This document shows, piece after piece, positions 12,230 to 13,169 of a stretch of 13,169 nucleotides of DNA. Positions within the stretch are counted from its first letter, which is position 1; each line of letters starts with the position of its first letter. A program made the position numbers and the translations under genes. The notes under the pieces are model-generated. The model worked only from the letters and a program-made list of their open reading frames with translations. It searched no databases and was not told the DNA's origin. The stretch comes from Candidatus Curtissbacteria bacterium RIFCSPHIGHO2_01_FULL_41_11 (GTDB lineage: Bacteria > Patescibacteriota > Microgenomatia > Curtissbacterales > GWA2-41-24), in assembly GCA_001776335.1 (NCBI GenBank), contig MFAZ01000002.1, positions 4,535 to 17,703 on the forward strand, read 5' to 3'.

Positions 12230-13169
12230 TCATTGTTTCCGCCCAAGCTTTTTGTGCGATTTTGCTAAAGACCCTTCCGACAGGCTTGCTAAAAGAGAAA
12301 GCTCCCCGGCTAAAACTGCCGCTGCTGTGATTTGTGCAAATTTTAACACGCCATTTTTTTGCGAGATACCCATAATAGATAACGCCTCTTTTTGAGAGGG
12401 AAGGTTGGTGCCTCCACCGACTGAACCGATTACAAGTGATGGCAGATAGATTGAGAAGCTGAGGTCGCCGCTACCTAAAACTTCTGCAGTGGTTACACCG
12501 AGGCTCCCTTCAACTGTGTGTGCAAGATCCTGACCACAGGCGACAAAAATTGCCGCAATTATGTTTGCATAGTGGGCATTAAAACCAATAGCGCCGCTTG
12601 CAATGGAACCTAACTGGCATTTTATCCTGACAACTTCCGCAAGCTTGGCGGGTGACGTTTTAAGAATTGTGACAACAACATCTTTTTTCAAAGTAACTTG
12701 TGCCCAGGCGCGCTTACCTCTTCCGGAAATAAAGTTTAGCCAGGCAGCTTTTTTGTCGACATCAAAATTGCCGGCTACTGATATACATTTTGAGTCGGTT
12801 TGGTTTTCGATGATTTTTACGATTTCTTCTGTCGCAAAAGTGGCCATATTCATACCCATGGCATCTTGGGTGTCAAAGTAAAAACGGACAAATATGTTGT
12901 TTGCGATTATGGTTGAGTCAATTTTCGTAAGTTTGAGGTGACTGGAGGTTTTTTGTGCATAAAAGTTAAGTTTATTTAAGTTTTTTTCGATAAAGTCTTT
13001 TGTTTTTTTAGAGTGGGCAAGGTTTTTAGTTTTAAAGACAGGGCCACGAGTTATGCCAACATTTTCGATCAAAACATCTGCACCATGGGAAAGTGAGATA
13101 GCCTTACAACCTCTAGAAATTGAAGCGACTAAAGCGCCTTCTGTGGTGGCAAGCGGGATGTAAGAGTGC
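12230..13169 (-). CDS. HMG-CoA reductase, class I, 3' part (N-terminus outside window)
   Basis: Reduces HMG-CoA to mevalonate with NADPH. The frame stays open to the right edge, so the gene is partial; a TTG at 13072 is internal. The 313 visible residues include the catalytic Glu in PLATTEGALVASISRGCKA at the edge, Lys in VDKKAAWLNFISGRGK, Asp in TQDAMGMNMA, and His in LAKSHKKL at the C-terminus, the four catalytic residues of the family. The ENVGITRGPVF stretch and absence of class II features indicate class I, as in archaea and eukaryotes. There is no membrane segment in the visible part. It is the most upstream gene of the operon seen here, so the operon promoter is outside the window. Confidence 0.93.
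   Translation of the reverse strand, partial: HSYIPLATTEGALVASISRGCKAISLSHGADVLIENVGITRGPVFKTKNLAHSKKTKDFIEKNLNKLNFYAQKTSSHLKLTKIDSTIIANNIFVRFYFDTQDAMGMNMATFATEEIVKIIENQTDSKCISVAGNFDVDKKAAWLNFISGRGKRAWAQVTLKKDVVVTILKTSPAKLAEVVRIKCQLGSIASGAIGFNAHYANIIAAIFVACGQDLAHTVEGSLGVTTAEVLGSGDLSFSIYLPSLVIGSVGGGTNLPSQKEALSIMGISQKNGVLKFAQITAAAVLAGELSLLASLSEGSLAKSHKKLGRKQ

Noticed and set aside
13070..13072. TTG start for HMG-CoA reductase
   Set aside because: The frame continues upstream to the window edge and includes the catalytic ATTEGALVAS region, so the TTG is internal.

Overview
The window reads as a stretch of a bacterial chromosome, most likely from the Patescibacteria/CPR (Microgenomates-like). 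This is inferred from gene content, not from a marker gene. Bacterial signs are a PTH1-type peptidyl-tRNA hydrolase and one perfect AGGAGG ribosome binding site. Several genes are archaeal in style: an ATP-dependent DNA ligase, endonuclease Q, and an archaeal-type mevalonate pathway with the thiolase/HMG-CoA synthase/DUF35 trio and isopentenyl phosphate kinase. TGA is used as a stop, so the code is standard.

Layout. Positions 1-947 hold the 3' part of a DNA ligase gene, followed by a GC-rich palindromic element and a second, diverged, in-frame copy of the ligase tail. Positions 994-2247 encode a GH37 trehalase, which converges on an unrecognised 161-aa protein (2244-2729, minus). A divergent promoter region (2730-2805) then opens a plus-strand run: endonuclease Q, a DUF4870 membrane protein, peptidyl-tRNA hydrolase, an MGMT-family protein and acylphosphatase. 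This run converges at 5840 with a nine-gene minus-strand operon that reads from beyond the right edge down to 5840: HMG-CoA reductase, HMG-CoA synthase, thiolase, DUF35, mevalonate kinase, an IDI-like Nudix protein, a mevalonate-phosphate decarboxylase, isopentenyl phosphate kinase and a HAD phosphatase. Most junctions in it are 4-nt ATGA overlaps.

How the genes work together. The operon can take acetyl-CoA to acetoacetyl-CoA, HMG-CoA, mevalonate and mevalonate 5-phosphate. No phosphomevalonate kinase is visible, but isopentenyl phosphate kinase is present. The natural reading is the alternative route: decarboxylation to isopentenyl phosphate, then phosphorylation to IPP. The plus-strand genes include deaminated-base and alkylation repair functions.

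The most unusual layer is repeats. There are five arrays of 7-bp tandem units, two of them inside coding sequence and one supplying a start codon. There are also several short palindromic elements inserted in frame into proteins (endonuclease Q, Pth) or at a gene end (ligase). Endonuclease Q alone carries three insertions, which account for its extra length of about 50 residues. The individual enzymes are known families; the new material is the repeat-in-protein pattern, a DUF35 without its zinc ribbon, and a Nudix protein that may not be a normal IPP isomerase.
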